A stretch of DNA of 34,371 nt from Burkholderiaceae bacterium (GCA_947380285.1 CANCQD010000010.1:1-34371), one strand, 5' to 3'. Counted from the first letter of the stretch, positions 25,623 through 33,552 are shown. Numbers and translations: made by a program. Notes: a model not told the origin generated them from the sequence alone.

Positions 25623-25647
25623 CAAGCGTTACTTAAAGTAACGCTTG
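25623..25647. repeat. 25-bp palindrome, right of integrase
   Basis: Identical to 24126-24150, 8 bp after the integrase stop. Confidence 0.9.
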
Positions 25648-25712
25648 CGATTTAGAGCTCTCGTGACCAACGGATTAAAAAATGTAAGAATTGTGTCTGA
25701 CAGCTACCAAAA

Positions 25713-25731
25713 CCTTAACCTTAACCTTAAC
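25713..25731. repeat. Short CCTTAA tandem repeat
   Basis: Three consecutive CCTTAA units in the region between convergent genes. Probably just a slippage repeat. Confidence 0.6.
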
Positions 25732-25811
25732 CTGCCAAGGAGCAGGTGTGACATAGGCTGGTTTTCTGATCTCGATTAGATCTAAACGGAGCATGGTGGT
25801 TTCGACACCAG

Positions 25812-25832
25812 TTTGTCGGGTAAACCGACAAA
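25812..25832. repeat. Palindrome TTTGTCGG type, copy 1
   Basis: TTTGTCGGGT-A-AACCGACAAA, one mismatch. It lies between the convergent integrase and T5orf172 genes, immediately after the latter's stop. Could be a two-way terminator. A longer perfect copy lies at 28801. Confidence 0.75.
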
Positions 25833-25833
25833 A

Positions 25834-26388
25834 TTACTGAGTGTGAACAAGCACAGATTCAATCACTTCAATAGCCCGTTTACCTGAGCACTTGAAGATT
25901 TCCTTTGCAACAACTATGGTGCCGCCTTTAACAAACTGCCTTTCTTGTTTGTACTTGGCAAGAAGGTTGTGAATAATTCTTTCTGCCTGACCAGAATCAT
26001 CAATGCGGACAGAAAATTTCAGCTTCCAGTCCTTTATGTTTCCATAACCTTGTTTATTTGCACTAATAAGTCTTTCTGTTGAGGAATTGGCTACACCTAC
26101 TTTGACCAATTTATTACTTGGTGAATACATGACATATAAATCACCTGGAGTTGTCTCCCTTTTCTGAATTGCAATATTCGCGGGATGGCACACTACACAA
26201 TGGCCATATCTATCTTTAAGTGCATGATTTTTTCTTCGACATCTGGACAGGCCAATTGCAATAAGAAATCCACCATCCTTCATTTGCTTGCGGTAATCGC
26301 TTTTAGATAGGCCTGTTGCATCAAAGACTTGATCTACAGGAATACGATGCCTTTCCAGAAATAGCAGTTGGTTCTGTGTAAGCTTCAT
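25834..26388 (-). CDS. T5orf172 (GIY-YIG-like) domain protein A
   Basis: 184 aa. C-terminal half about 80-150 fits the T5orf172/Mug113 type of the GIY-YIG superfamily: GDLYVMYSPSNKLVKVGVAN, then helices and QAERIIHNLLAKYKQ. The N-terminal half has a helix-turn-helix-like start and CRRKNHALKDRYGHCVVC, a possible zinc site (C49/C65/C68 by eye). Probably DNA binding with nuclease fold; activity not shown. It precedes a second T5orf172 gene on the same strand with 16 bp between the frames. Confidence 0.65.
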   Translation of the reverse strand: MKLTQNQLLFLERHRIPVDQVFDATGLSKSDYRKQMKDGGFLIAIGLSRCRRKNHALKDRYGHCVVCHPANIAIQKRETTPGDLYVMYSPSNKLVKVGVANSSTERLISANKQGYGNIKDWKLKFSVRIDDSGQAERIIHNLLAKYKQERQFVKGGTIVVAKEIFKCSGKRAIEVIESVLVHTQ

Positions 26389-26404
26389 TTATCTGGCGCT
26401 CATT

Positions 26405-27025
26405 TTATTTAATGCTCAAAATTTCATTCTTTAAAATTTCGGGATCTAAGTAATACCACTCATTAGAATCACCGTAGGTATTCCCAGAGTGTCGTAAATG
26501 TGAATATTTTTTAGCAATCGCTAATTCTTGGTTAAAAGGATTTAAAACATCTACCTCATAAAAATATAGATCAACTTCATATCCATATTTGTTTATATAT
26601 TTATTTACTCTTATATCAATATCCATATGTGTAGCACCAAGTTTGCACTGACCTGGCCTAGAGTTCGAAACAAGTACATATAGTGTCCCAAAATAATTAT
26701 TTTCTAGCCATCTCGGCGCTACTTGATAAGGAACATCAATTTCATAGTCATTATTTTCAAGCGCTCTGATTAATCTAATCGAGTGCCATCTTCTTAAATT
26801 TTTCTTAGACTTTTCCATCTCATAAAGCTTTTTTGAGATTTCAATTCCCTCCAGCCTGAGAACTTCTTTTGCTACATCATCGTATTGATGTATATATAAA
26901 TTTCTCACAAGATCGTGAATCATTTCAGTCATTACAGAATAGTCATCATCATCGCTATCGCGATATGACCTATCGTAGAATCCTTTATAGACGCTATATA
27001 AATCTACTGGCATTAATAACCTCAA
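26405..27025 (-). CDS. T5orf172 (GIY-YIG-like) domain protein B
   Basis: 206 aa. Residues about 112-200 carry the T5orf172 pattern: GTLYVLVSNSRPGQCKLGAT, a middle helix, then GNTYGDSNEWYYLD, the family's usual (S/T)EWF-like box. The N-terminal ~100 residues are acidic then helical (RDSDDDDYSVMTEMIHD) and unfamiliar. The start may be the ATG at 27013 (MPVDLY). First gene of a two-gene minus-strand unit. It is divergent from the NERD-helicase gene with under 80 bp between, suggesting shared control. Confidence 0.65.
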   Translation of the reverse strand: MRLLMPVDLYSVYKGFYDRSYRDSDDDDYSVMTEMIHDLVRNLYIHQYDDVAKEVLRLEGIEISKKLYEMEKSKKNLRRWHSIRLIRALENNDYEIDVPYQVAPRWLENNYFGTLYVLVSNSRPGQCKLGATHMDIDIRVNKYINKYGYEVDLYFYEVDVLNPFNQELAIAKKYSHLRHSGNTYGDSNEWYYLDPEILKNEILSIK

Positions 27026-27103
27026 ACTCCTATTAAGTCTTCTGAAGATAGGTTACTATTTTAGTGTTAATTATTAGATATATGGCAATCTTGCATACTG
27101 AGT

Positions 27104-28774
27104 ATGGCTCAACTTTTCCCTGAAGACTTTCAAGTTACTGAGACTGAGCGCAGATTCAGTGGGGAGCTAGCGACTTTACTTTGCTTAAAGAACGAGCTTT
27201 CTGATCAACATTGCGTTTTTCATGGCGTTCATTGGACCAAGGTTGAGGATGAGGCAACTGTTTATGGTGAAATAGACTTTCTCGTTGTTAACCCCTACGG
27301 AAAGATATTAGCAATTGAACAAAAAGAAACTGCTATTGAGACTAATAGTCAAGGCGAGTTGGTTGCTATCTACAAACGTACAGATGGCCAACGCAAAGAA
27401 AAAAATATTCGTAGTCAAGTAACGCGAAACATTCAGTCATTACGGCAAGAATTCTCCAAAAGATATAAGAACCAATCATTGCATATAGAGCATTTGCTGT
27501 ATTTGCCAACAGCCAATCTTCATGGGCAAATTCCTGCCAGCATTGCTTTAGGTAGAGTAGTTGATGCATCCGAGGCTAAGTATTTGCCTGAGATCATTCG
27601 AAGGATTCTGGAGGAAAGTCCTATGCCTACTGGTGCTGATGTGGCTGACGCTCTCACTGTTAGAGAATTCCTTTCTGAAAAAGCATGTGTAGCTCCTCAA
27701 TTGGGCTTGCTGGGTAATTCAGCTAGAGAAATGACTACAAGGCTCTCAATTGGGCTCTCAGAATGGTGTGAGCGATTAGAGTTCTCTCCTTTTAGGTTGT
27801 GGGTGCAGGGAACCGCTGGCTCTGGAAAGACGCAACTAGCATTAAAAGAGCTCAGACTAGCAAAAGCCAATGGTCAGACTGCAATGTACCTCTGTTTTAA
27901 CCGTCCTTTGGTTGATGCGATGAAGCTATCTGCTCCAGAGCCAAATAACTGTATGACTTTCCATGAGCTAGCAGAGTTATTGGCAAAGCAAAACGGTATA
28001 CAAGTGAACTTTCAGGAAGATGGGGTTTTTCCTAAGTTAGCTAACTATCTAGTTGAGAATATTTCGAAATTAGGTGGTCAGCTAGATGTTTTAGTAATCG
28101 ATGAAGGTCAGGACTTCGAACATGCATGGGGCAAATCACTTACAACTATGGTCAAAGATAAAGGCAGGATTATTTGGCTAGAAGATCCTTCTCAAGACTT
28201 ATATGGAAGGTGGAGCACAGATTGGCCTAGTTGGGTCAAGATCACATCTCCAGTGAACTATCGATCCCCTCAACGAATCGTTAGTCTGATTAATGCCCTC
28301 GAATTAACGGAGAGCCAGCTGGAAGCTGGAAATGGTTATGCGGGAATGATCCCAAATATTGACCCTTATCAGCCAGGCATGGAAATTGAGGCTACTGAAA
28401 ATGCAATTCAAGATTTGATTGCAGATGGTTATGCACCTGAGTCAATTGCCGTCCTCAGTTTTAGAGGGGTATCAAGCAGCAAGCTGCTCTCAGACGATAT
28501 CTCTGAATTAGCAGGGTTGAAGATTAGAAAATTTACTGGCTATGACAATCATGGCCATGCTCTTTGGTCGGATGGCCAGTTGTTTATTGATACTTTATTT
28601 CGCTTCAAGGGGCAATGTGCGGATGCAGTCGTTCTAACAGAAATCGATTTTGAGGACTGGAATGAAAACGTTAAAAAGCGCTTATTTGTAGGATTATCAA
28701 GAGCAAGGCTTATGGCTACTCTAGTGGTTACAGACAGGGCATCAGCCTTATTAGATAAAAAACTAGGCCTTTAA
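27104..28774 (+). CDS. NERD-nuclease/UvrD-like helicase fusion
   Basis: 556 aa. The N-terminal ~130 residues resemble a NERD-type nuclease core: GEIDFLVVNPYGKILAIEQKE with E56, D58, E72 and K74. A superfamily 1 helicase domain follows: Walker A GTAGSGKT (236-243), Walker B VLVIDEGQDF, IIWLEDPSQDLYG, SPVNYRSP, and near the end RFKGQCADAVVL and KRLFVGLSRAR. Such fusions are frequent in defence islands and act on foreign or damaged DNA (family-level knowledge). It is flanked by the T5orf172 pair and followed by a palindromic repeat. Confidence 0.82.
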   Translation: MAQLFPEDFQVTETERRFSGELATLLCLKNELSDQHCVFHGVHWTKVEDEATVYGEIDFLVVNPYGKILAIEQKETAIETNSQGELVAIYKRTDGQRKEKNIRSQVTRNIQSLRQEFSKRYKNQSLHIEHLLYLPTANLHGQIPASIALGRVVDASEAKYLPEIIRRILEESPMPTGADVADALTVREFLSEKACVAPQLGLLGNSAREMTTRLSIGLSEWCERLEFSPFRLWVQGTAGSGKTQLALKELRLAKANGQTAMYLCFNRPLVDAMKLSAPEPNNCMTFHELAELLAKQNGIQVNFQEDGVFPKLANYLVENISKLGGQLDVLVIDEGQDFEHAWGKSLTTMVKDKGRIIWLEDPSQDLYGRWSTDWPSWVKITSPVNYRSPQRIVSLINALELTESQLEAGNGYAGMIPNIDPYQPGMEIEATENAIQDLIADGYAPESIAVLSFRGVSSSKLLSDDISELAGLKIRKFTGYDNHGHALWSDGQLFIDTLFRFKGQCADAVVLTEIDFEDWNENVKKRLFVGLSRARLMATLVVTDRASALLDKKLGL

Positions 28775-28800
28775 GACCCCTTTGTATTGCCCTTAAAGGC

Positions 28801-28827
28801 AAATTTGTCGGTTAAACCGACAAATTT
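28801..28827. repeat. Palindrome TTTGTCGG type, copy 2
   Basis: Arms AAATTTGTCGGTT and AACCGACAAATTT around a central A, perfect over 13 bp. It lies 26 bp after the helicase stop, and with copy 1 brackets the T5orf172/helicase block. Confidence 0.85.
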
Positions 28828-28854
28828 ATATCTCTAACTCCATATTTTCTTCAT

Positions 28855-28884
28855 TAGCTCAATCTATGAGCTTCTAGGTTTTTA
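28855..28884 (+). promoter_or_regulatory. Operator-like inverted repeat, site A
   Basis: AGCTC-AATCTAT-GAGCT followed by TCTAGGTTTTTA, ending ~34 bp before the ATG at 28918. One of three sites of the same design in this island (see 31595 and 33553). Likely an operator overlapping the promoter. Confidence 0.6.
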
Positions 28885-28917
28885 CAATCAATCTTGGAAA
28901 ACCACAAAGGAGAAATC

Positions 28918-29280
28918 ATGCGTGACTACACATATATAAATGGCGCTCGCTTCACGATTAATAATCTATTTCGTAGCTTGCGGTTCGATATAGATCGTTT
29001 AGATATGAGCTGGGTGGATGCCGAAAAGCCAGAGTTTTGTAGGGGGTTGCGAGTGGTCGATAACGATACAGGCAATACCGTTACGGTTGATGGAGAAGAT
29101 GCTGATAATTTGATCTATAGCCTAACTTATATTTTTAGCAAAGAAGATGGGCATGACACATTTAGGGCGTCTACCGATGCTTATCTTATTGTGGCAGTAG
29201 AGACTAAAGAGTATTTGGTTTCAAGTCAGAAAAAGAACCCAGAGGGAAAGCCTGAAGCAATGGAGGCAGTTATCCATTAG
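28918..29280 (+). CDS. Hypothetical protein
   Basis: 120 aa from the ATG at 28918, with AAAGGAG six bases upstream; this decides the start over the TTG at 28894. Soluble and acidic, with strands around RGLRVVDNDTGNTVTVDGED. No recognised family. It is preceded by operator-like site A, so it is probably the first gene of the unit running to the zinc-ribbon membrane protein. Confidence 0.6.
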   Translation: MRDYTYINGARFTINNLFRSLRFDIDRLDMSWVDAEKPEFCRGLRVVDNDTGNTVTVDGEDADNLIYSLTYIFSKEDGHDTFRASTDAYLIVAVETKEYLVSSQKKNPEGKPEAMEAVIH

Positions 29281-29371
29281 GCGAACCACGAAGTGATTAG
29301 TAGTAGAGGGTAGATTTAAACCAAATTGCCTGACCCTGACATTTGTCCAAAAGGCTAAAAAGGAGAGAAGT

Positions 29372-29647
29372 ATGAACGTGCAATTAATACACATTGAGCA
29401 GTTAAATACTAAGAGGTTCTCGGCAATCTTGAAGCCCCAAAAATCAAAAGAATATGAATATATTGCTATCGCTATTGAGTATGAGAACTCTTATTACTAC
29501 TGGGCAAAAGGGGTGAGTTTGAAGATTGCCAAGCATGAGTTCGAGCGCATCAAAGCCAATCCTAAACTGTATTATTTTTCAACTGCGCTAAAACTACATT
29601 TTCGAGTTGAGAGTCAATTGCAAAAAGAGTTGGATAATGGACTTTGA
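29372..29647 (+). CDS. Hypothetical protein
   Basis: 91 aa with AAGGAGAG before the ATG. Alternating strands and charged helices (YIAIAIEYENSYYYWAKG, KHEFERIKANPK). No motif recognised. Its 3' end overlaps the HD-domain gene by 11 bp. Confidence 0.55.
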   Translation: MNVQLIHIEQLNTKRFSAILKPQKSKEYEYIAIAIEYENSYYYWAKGVSLKIAKHEFERIKANPKLYYFSTALKLHFRVESQLQKELDNGL

Positions 29648-30125
29648 CCGATCTGGATTGATTACCCTGATTCGATCAGAATTCAGGCTTGATTGGTATG
29701 GAATTCATGGGGCTAATCATTGGGCTAGAGTACTGAACCATGGCAAGAATATCGGGCAGATTCGCAAAGCAGACTTACTTGTAGTCGAGCTCTTTGGTTT
29801 CTTGCATGATAGTTGTCGCCTCAACGATGAACGCGATCCTAAGCATGGTGAACGCGCAGCAGAATTTGCTCATGGCATTCATGGGGACTACTACTGTCTA
29901 AAGCCTGAGCAGCTAGATAAGTTGTGCCATGCACTCAAGCATCACTCTGGTGGTGAGGTTTCAACTAATGAAACTATTCAGACTTGCTGGGATGCTGATC
30001 GATTAGATCTAGGTAGGGTTGGAATCTTTCCTTCACCTCAATTTCTATCTCAAGAAGCTAATATCTTTATTGACCTTGCATACGACTGGAGTACGCAAGC
30101 TCCTAGGAGAAGTCATGTCAGATGA
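29637..30125 (+). CDS. HD-domain phosphohydrolase
   Basis: 162 aa from the ATG at 29637, inside the upstream gene's end. HD signature: H24/H28 in GIHGANHW, H57-D58 in LFGFLHDS, HALKHHSGG (about 98-106) and D119 in CWDADRLDL. Such proteins hydrolyse phosphate esters, often of nucleotides, with bound metal ions. Substrate unknown. It lies in a small operon ending with a zinc-ribbon membrane protein. Confidence 0.8.
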   Translation: MDFDRSGLITLIRSEFRLDWYGIHGANHWARVLNHGKNIGQIRKADLLVVELFGFLHDSCRLNDERDPKHGERAAEFAHGIHGDYYCLKPEQLDKLCHALKHHSGGEVSTNETIQTCWDADRLDLGRVGIFPSPQFLSQEANIFIDLAYDWSTQAPRRSHVR

Positions 30126-30570
30126 CAATGGCTCTGGTGGAATTGTTAGCACCATTATTTCTATATTGATATTGGCTGCAATCTGGCCATACATATTAGC
30201 CTTACTTGGCCTTTATATTGCCTATATGGTAGCTATGGCAGTATTGGAATGGATGTCCCAAAATCCACTGATTGTAGTTTTAATCCTTCTCGGTACATTA
30301 TCAGTGTACGCAATTTGTCGATACAGGCTAATACCTATGGCGTGGAGGTGGTTGATAGAAAATCTACTGCCTAAGGCGAAAGAGGTAGCCCTACGTCAAA
30401 ATCATATGTCAAACGAGATACCAAACTTAGCGCAGAGAAAGTTTATTCCCTCTACAAACCTATACTGTTATTGGTGCACTAAAAAGCTTGGCATAAAAGC
30501 TTGGGAAAAAGGTAGTAAATATTATTGCGATGATTGCAAAGACCAAATAGATGCTGGGATTAAGTCGTGA
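30115..30570 (+). CDS. Small membrane protein with C-terminal zinc ribbon
   Basis: 151 aa from the ATG at 30115, preceded by AGGAGA; it overlaps the HD gene by 11 bp. Two membrane segments (about 10-40 and 50-67) and a C-terminal CYWC...CDDC four-cysteine zinc ribbon (about 116-140). The ORF could start earlier in frame at 30019 but this overlaps the HD gene in another frame. Role unknown. It converges on the WYL regulator gene. Confidence 0.65.
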   Translation: MSDDNGSGGIVSTIISILILAAIWPYILALLGLYIAYMVAMAVLEWMSQNPLIVVLILLGTLSVYAICRYRLIPMAWRWLIENLLPKAKEVALRQNHMSNEIPNLAQRKFIPSTNLYCYWCTKKLGIKAWEKGSKYYCDDCKDQIDAGIKS

Positions 30571-31542
30571 TTAAGCATAGCTTTTGATTGCTTTTTGAAG
30601 CTCTGCCTTAACTTTATTTTTAAGGACTGCTGGTGCCAATACTTCTACGTTTGAACCATGCTTCAGAATTTCCATTACAAGTTCAGGATCTTGGTTGTAG
30701 TCAAACTCAAGGATATAGTGACCACTCTTATCAAAGGTACTCACTTGCTGGCCATGCCAGTTCTCTCCAGAAACCCATCTTGCCCTTTCTGGAGTAAAGC
30801 GTAATTTGGCTCTCTGGGTGGCTTTTCCTGAAAAGATTCCATAACTTTCGGAGAATGTTTCCTGTAGCTGTTTATCTGATATGTCATCCGCCTTCTTAGT
30901 GGTAACTAGGGCAGTCCTAATGCCATCTAGAGCAAAGCTTCTAAGAGCCTTTCTGAGGTGGCAGTAAGCATCTAAATACCAGTTCTCTTTGTAAAAAATA
31001 AGGCGTTGTGGTGAGATTTCACGCTCAGTTAGCTCATCTTTTTGTTTGTTGTAATGGGTAATAAAAAGACGATTGCGTTTCAACAGAGCGCTGCCAATTT
31101 CTGAGAAGTTTTCAATAGAGTTTTTACGAGTGCCCGTGCCAATTACTTTAATTCTTTTTCTGAGCTCTTTTGTTGGCGTTTCTTTTTGCCCAAGAATGCC
31201 ATCAATGATTGCATTTAATGGCTCAATATGAGGGCCAATCAGACCGCCTTGATCAAGCGAAGATATAAGGTGTTGCATTAGCACTAAAGCAGTAGCCTCT
31301 TTTTCGCTAAACCATAGTCCTGGAAGCTCTAGTTTTTTAGCATCTTCAGGATTTTTGAATTTATAGCCTCCATCATGCCGATCAAAAACAATCGATGCAT
31401 TCATCCTGTCGCGTAGGTAGTCGAGATCTCGTTTAAAGGTGGCTAAAGACACCTCAAGCTCATCTAAAAAAGTCTGAGTAGGCACACATTTGCGGTGCTG
31501 AATCATATATGTAATCTTATGAAGTCGCTGCATATCGCTCAT
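30571..31542 (-). CDS. WYL-domain transcriptional regulator
   Basis: 323 aa from the ATG at 31542, with AAAGGAG five bases upstream. An N-terminal winged helix (QRLHKITYMIQHRK through FKRDLDYLRDRM), then the WYL domain with NWYLDAYCH and RSFALDGI, and a C-terminal WCX-like part. WYL regulators bind inverted repeats and often control phage-defence genes, sensing nucleic acid or nucleotides. It faces the 31655 operon across a ~110-bp region that contains operator-like site B, so self-control and control of the three site-bearing units is likely (inference). Confidence 0.85.
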   Translation of the reverse strand: MSDMQRLHKITYMIQHRKCVPTQTFLDELEVSLATFKRDLDYLRDRMNASIVFDRHDGGYKFKNPEDAKKLELPGLWFSEKEATALVLMQHLISSLDQGGLIGPHIEPLNAIIDGILGQKETPTKELRKRIKVIGTGTRKNSIENFSEIGSALLKRNRLFITHYNKQKDELTEREISPQRLIFYKENWYLDAYCHLRKALRSFALDGIRTALVTTKKADDISDKQLQETFSESYGIFSGKATQRAKLRFTPERARWVSGENWHGQQVSTFDKSGHYILEFDYNQDPELVMEILKHGSNVEVLAPAVLKNKVKAELQKAIKSYA

Positions 31543-31594
31543 AACCACTCCTTTAATTAGCCAGTCTTACAAGTTTACAACTTTATTTGTTGAA

Positions 31595-31624
31595 AGGCTC
31601 ATTTAATGAGCTTTTAGGTCATTA
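31595..31624 (+). promoter_or_regulatory. Operator-like inverted repeat, site B
   Basis: AGGCTC-ATTTAAT-GAGCTT followed by TTAGGTCATTA. Between the WYL gene and the 31655 operon. One arm base differs from the other sites. Confidence 0.6.
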
Positions 31625-31654
31625 ACCTTATTTCAATGGCTTATAGGGGGTTAA

Positions 31655-31843
31655 ATGATCAAATTTATCGGTATTTTCTTCATGTTTCTCAGTTGGGCAG
31701 CCCAGTCCACTGGTGGTTTCGATATTAAGTTGAGCCTTTGGTTTTTATTTGGCCTCTTTCTTGTATGCAGTCAGGGGATCTTTGGCCACTTGATATTTGT
31801 GGAGCGAGAAAAGATCAGGGCGCAATACAGGAGAAGAAGATGA
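31655..31843 (+). CDS. Small membrane protein
   Basis: 62 aa with two membrane segments (3-20 and 28-48) and a basic tail KIRAQYRRRR. First gene of a three-gene unit: its stop overlaps the next start (ATGA). Downstream of operator-like site B. Not recognised. Confidence 0.55.
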   Translation: MIKFIGIFFMFLSWAAQSTGGFDIKLSLWFLFGLFLVCSQGIFGHLIFVEREKIRAQYRRRR

Positions 31844-32190
31844 AAAAGTTAAATTGCGAGATAGGCGACTTAGCAATTACGGTTAACTGTAAGGTGCCAG
31901 AAAATCTAGGCAGTATTGTGCGAGTTAAATCTGCTATTGGCATTAAGCAGTGGGGTGCTAGTGAAGAAGCACTCTTTAGCTGGGATGTTGAAATTGCTAC
32001 TGAACGCGGATGGCTTGTCTACGAGTATGGTGGTTATCCGGAGACTGCCAAGAGCGGTCCAGTGCCCGATCAATATCTAAGAAGAATCTCACCTCCCAAA
32101 GGTTATCTATTGGAAGAGTTTTCAGACTCTGAAGAATTGCAAATCAATTTTCATGAAGTAGAAATTTTCGAAAGTGAGACCAATGTCTAG
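31840..32190 (+). CDS. Hypothetical protein, paralogue 1
   Basis: 116 aa from the ATG at 31840, coupled to the upstream stop. Strand-rich: CEIGDLAITVNCKVPENLGS and VPDQYLRRISPPKG. The next gene product has the same layout, so the two arose by tandem duplication. No known family recognised. A longer frame from 31738 overlaps the membrane protein and is unlikely to be the start. Confidence 0.6.
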   Translation: MKKLNCEIGDLAITVNCKVPENLGSIVRVKSAIGIKQWGASEEALFSWDVEIATERGWLVYEYGGYPETAKSGPVPDQYLRRISPPKGYLLEEFSDSEELQINFHEVEIFESETNV

Positions 32191-32533
32191 AAACGGTCAT
32201 ATTCACTTGCGTTGCGAGTTAGGTAGCGTTGCCATGATTGTTGACAGTAAATTCTCTGTGAATCGAGGCTTGATTGTAAAAGTTATAGAGCCAATGGGTT
32301 TGATGAGATGGCCAGACTTTGGGACATCAGTAATGCCTATTTGGCGTGTAAGGGTGCTCGCTCAAGGTCACACGATTTGTTATCACCTTCCCAAGAAAGG
32401 GGAGCTGCACCATGTGAAGGTAGGCTTAGTGCCAGATAGATTCTTACGTTGCCTTACGCCGTTGTCTGGACAAATGCGTTTTGAGTTTGAAGATTATGAG
32501 CCTGAGCCCAACTTAGAGCCTATGACTTTATAG
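32183..32533 (+). CDS. Hypothetical protein, paralogue 2
   Basis: 116 aa from the ATG at 32183, overlapping paralogue 1 by 8 bp. Shares CELGSVAMIVDSKFSVNRG and VPDRFLRCLTPLSG with paralogue 1. The C-terminus is acidic and Pro/Glu rich. Function unknown. Confidence 0.6.
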   Translation: MSRNGHIHLRCELGSVAMIVDSKFSVNRGLIVKVIEPMGLMRWPDFGTSVMPIWRVRVLAQGHTICYHLPKKGELHHVKVGLVPDRFLRCLTPLSGQMRFEFEDYEPEPNLEPMTL

Positions 32534-32685
32534 ATCTCCACTTGTCCAAGCCACTGACCTAGTTCCAAAATTTTTGTACCGTGATAAAGCGATAACCTTC
32601 ACTACCTTTTTCACTCAGGATAGTAACAACCGTATCAATATTTGAGGATATAGGTGCTAATCTAATGAGTTCTTATTCGTAAGTT

Positions 32686-32988
32686 TCATTTTTTAGCGGG
32701 TGAGTAACCGATCCTATTCCCATTGTTATCAAATACGTTAGTGACTCCGGTAGGTGACTGGGTTTCATATCCAATTCGATTACCGTTATTGTCATAAACC
32801 CCATTGGTTGAGTTGTAGTTAAGCGGGCTATTTTGATAATTTAGTGGTGAATTATTGTAGTTCAATGGGGAGTTGTTGTAGTTGAGCGGGCTGTTGTTGT
32901 AATTCAAGGGTGAGCTATCCCAATTAGTAACTTGAGCATTGCAGCCGCTTGAAATGAGAATAGCGCTTATATAAAGTAATTTTTTCAT
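32686..32988 (-). CDS. Putative lipoprotein with SPLNYNN heptad repeats
   Basis: About 100 aa from the ATG at 32988. Signal peptide with a lipobox-like ISSGC. Then five SPLNY units spaced as heptads, and a C-terminal module YDNNGNRIGYETQSPTGV and VFDNNGNRIGY, resembling the 4-fold beta flower type of small exported proteins. The third gene of a minus-strand cluster; the 33194 product shares its C-terminal module. Role unknown; surface or envelope location inferred. Confidence 0.7.
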   Translation of the reverse strand: MKKLLYISAILISSGCNAQVTNWDSSPLNYNNSPLNYNNSPLNYNNSPLNYQNSPLNYNSTNGVYDNNGNRIGYETQSPTGVTNVFDNNGNRIGYSPAKK

Positions 32989-32998
32989 CAAGTTTCCC

Positions 32999-33190
32999 TT
33001 AGGATTTCTTGGAATATTTGTGACGAGATGGTGTGTAGTTAGTACTTAAATCTTTCCAGCAGTAATAGCAATTTTCACTACTGCTGGGATTGTTATATTT
33101 TTGTGAACTCTTTTTGCCTCCACCATCTGTGCGGGCAAAACTAGGTATGGCAAAGCAAATTAGCAATACTGTGATGGTCAAATTCTTCAT
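32999..33190 (-). CDS. Small exported cysteine-containing protein
   Basis: 63 aa. Signal peptide at residues 1-19 (MKNLTITVLLICFAIPSFA), then a Gly/Ser/Lys-rich mature part with CYYC. Lies 3 bp after the 33194 gene and 10 bp before the heptad-repeat gene. Not recognised; the CxxC could bind metal or form a disulfide. Confidence 0.6.
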   Translation of the reverse strand: MKNLTITVLLICFAIPSFARTDGGGKKSSQKYNNPSSSENCYYCWKDLSTNYTPSRHKYSKKS

Positions 33191-33193
33191 TTT

Positions 33194-33508
33194 TTACCAA
33201 CCTTTAACTGTAGGAGTTTGGGGCACTTGACGTGGTGTATTGATAGTAGTATTCGGCGTTGAATAAACTGGAGTCGTTGTAGTACCTTGGTAAGTGCCTT
33301 GCGGGCTATAGAAACTAGTTTGTCCGTTATCTGTTTGATAAGACTGAACGCTCTGACCAGTTGCGTTATAGACATTGGTAACACCGCTCGGTGAGGTTTG
33401 GCTGTAGCCTAAATAGTTACCGGTGGGGCCATAAATGGCTTGAGCAGATAAACTACGTGCCAATAAAACTGCCTGAGCAATCAAAAATAGTGGGACAAGG
33501 TATTTCAT
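33194..33508 (-). CDS. Small exported protein, beta-flower-like module
   Basis: 104 aa. Signal peptide at residues 1-23 (to SLSAQA), then IYGPTGNYLGYSQTSPSGV and TNVYNATG, matching the C-terminal module of the heptad-repeat protein, and a Thr/Pro-rich tail. First gene of the minus-strand cluster, downstream of operator-like site C. Confidence 0.65.
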   Translation of the reverse strand: MKYLVPLFLIAQAVLLARSLSAQAIYGPTGNYLGYSQTSPSGVTNVYNATGQSVQSYQTDNGQTSFYSPQGTYQGTTTTPVYSTPNTTINTPRQVPQTPTVKGW

Positions 33509-33552
33509 GGGCGCCTCTCAAAGTTCTTATTAACTAAGCAACAAATTCAGAA

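Noticed and set aside
25713..25731. CCTTAA repeats as a telomere-like or origin iteron array
   Set aside because: Only three units, with no other origin features nearby.
32790..32915. Regular 21-bp repeats that could pass for a CRISPR array or minisatellite
   Set aside because: They are in frame and encode the SPLNYNN heptads of an exported protein. There are no distinct spacers.
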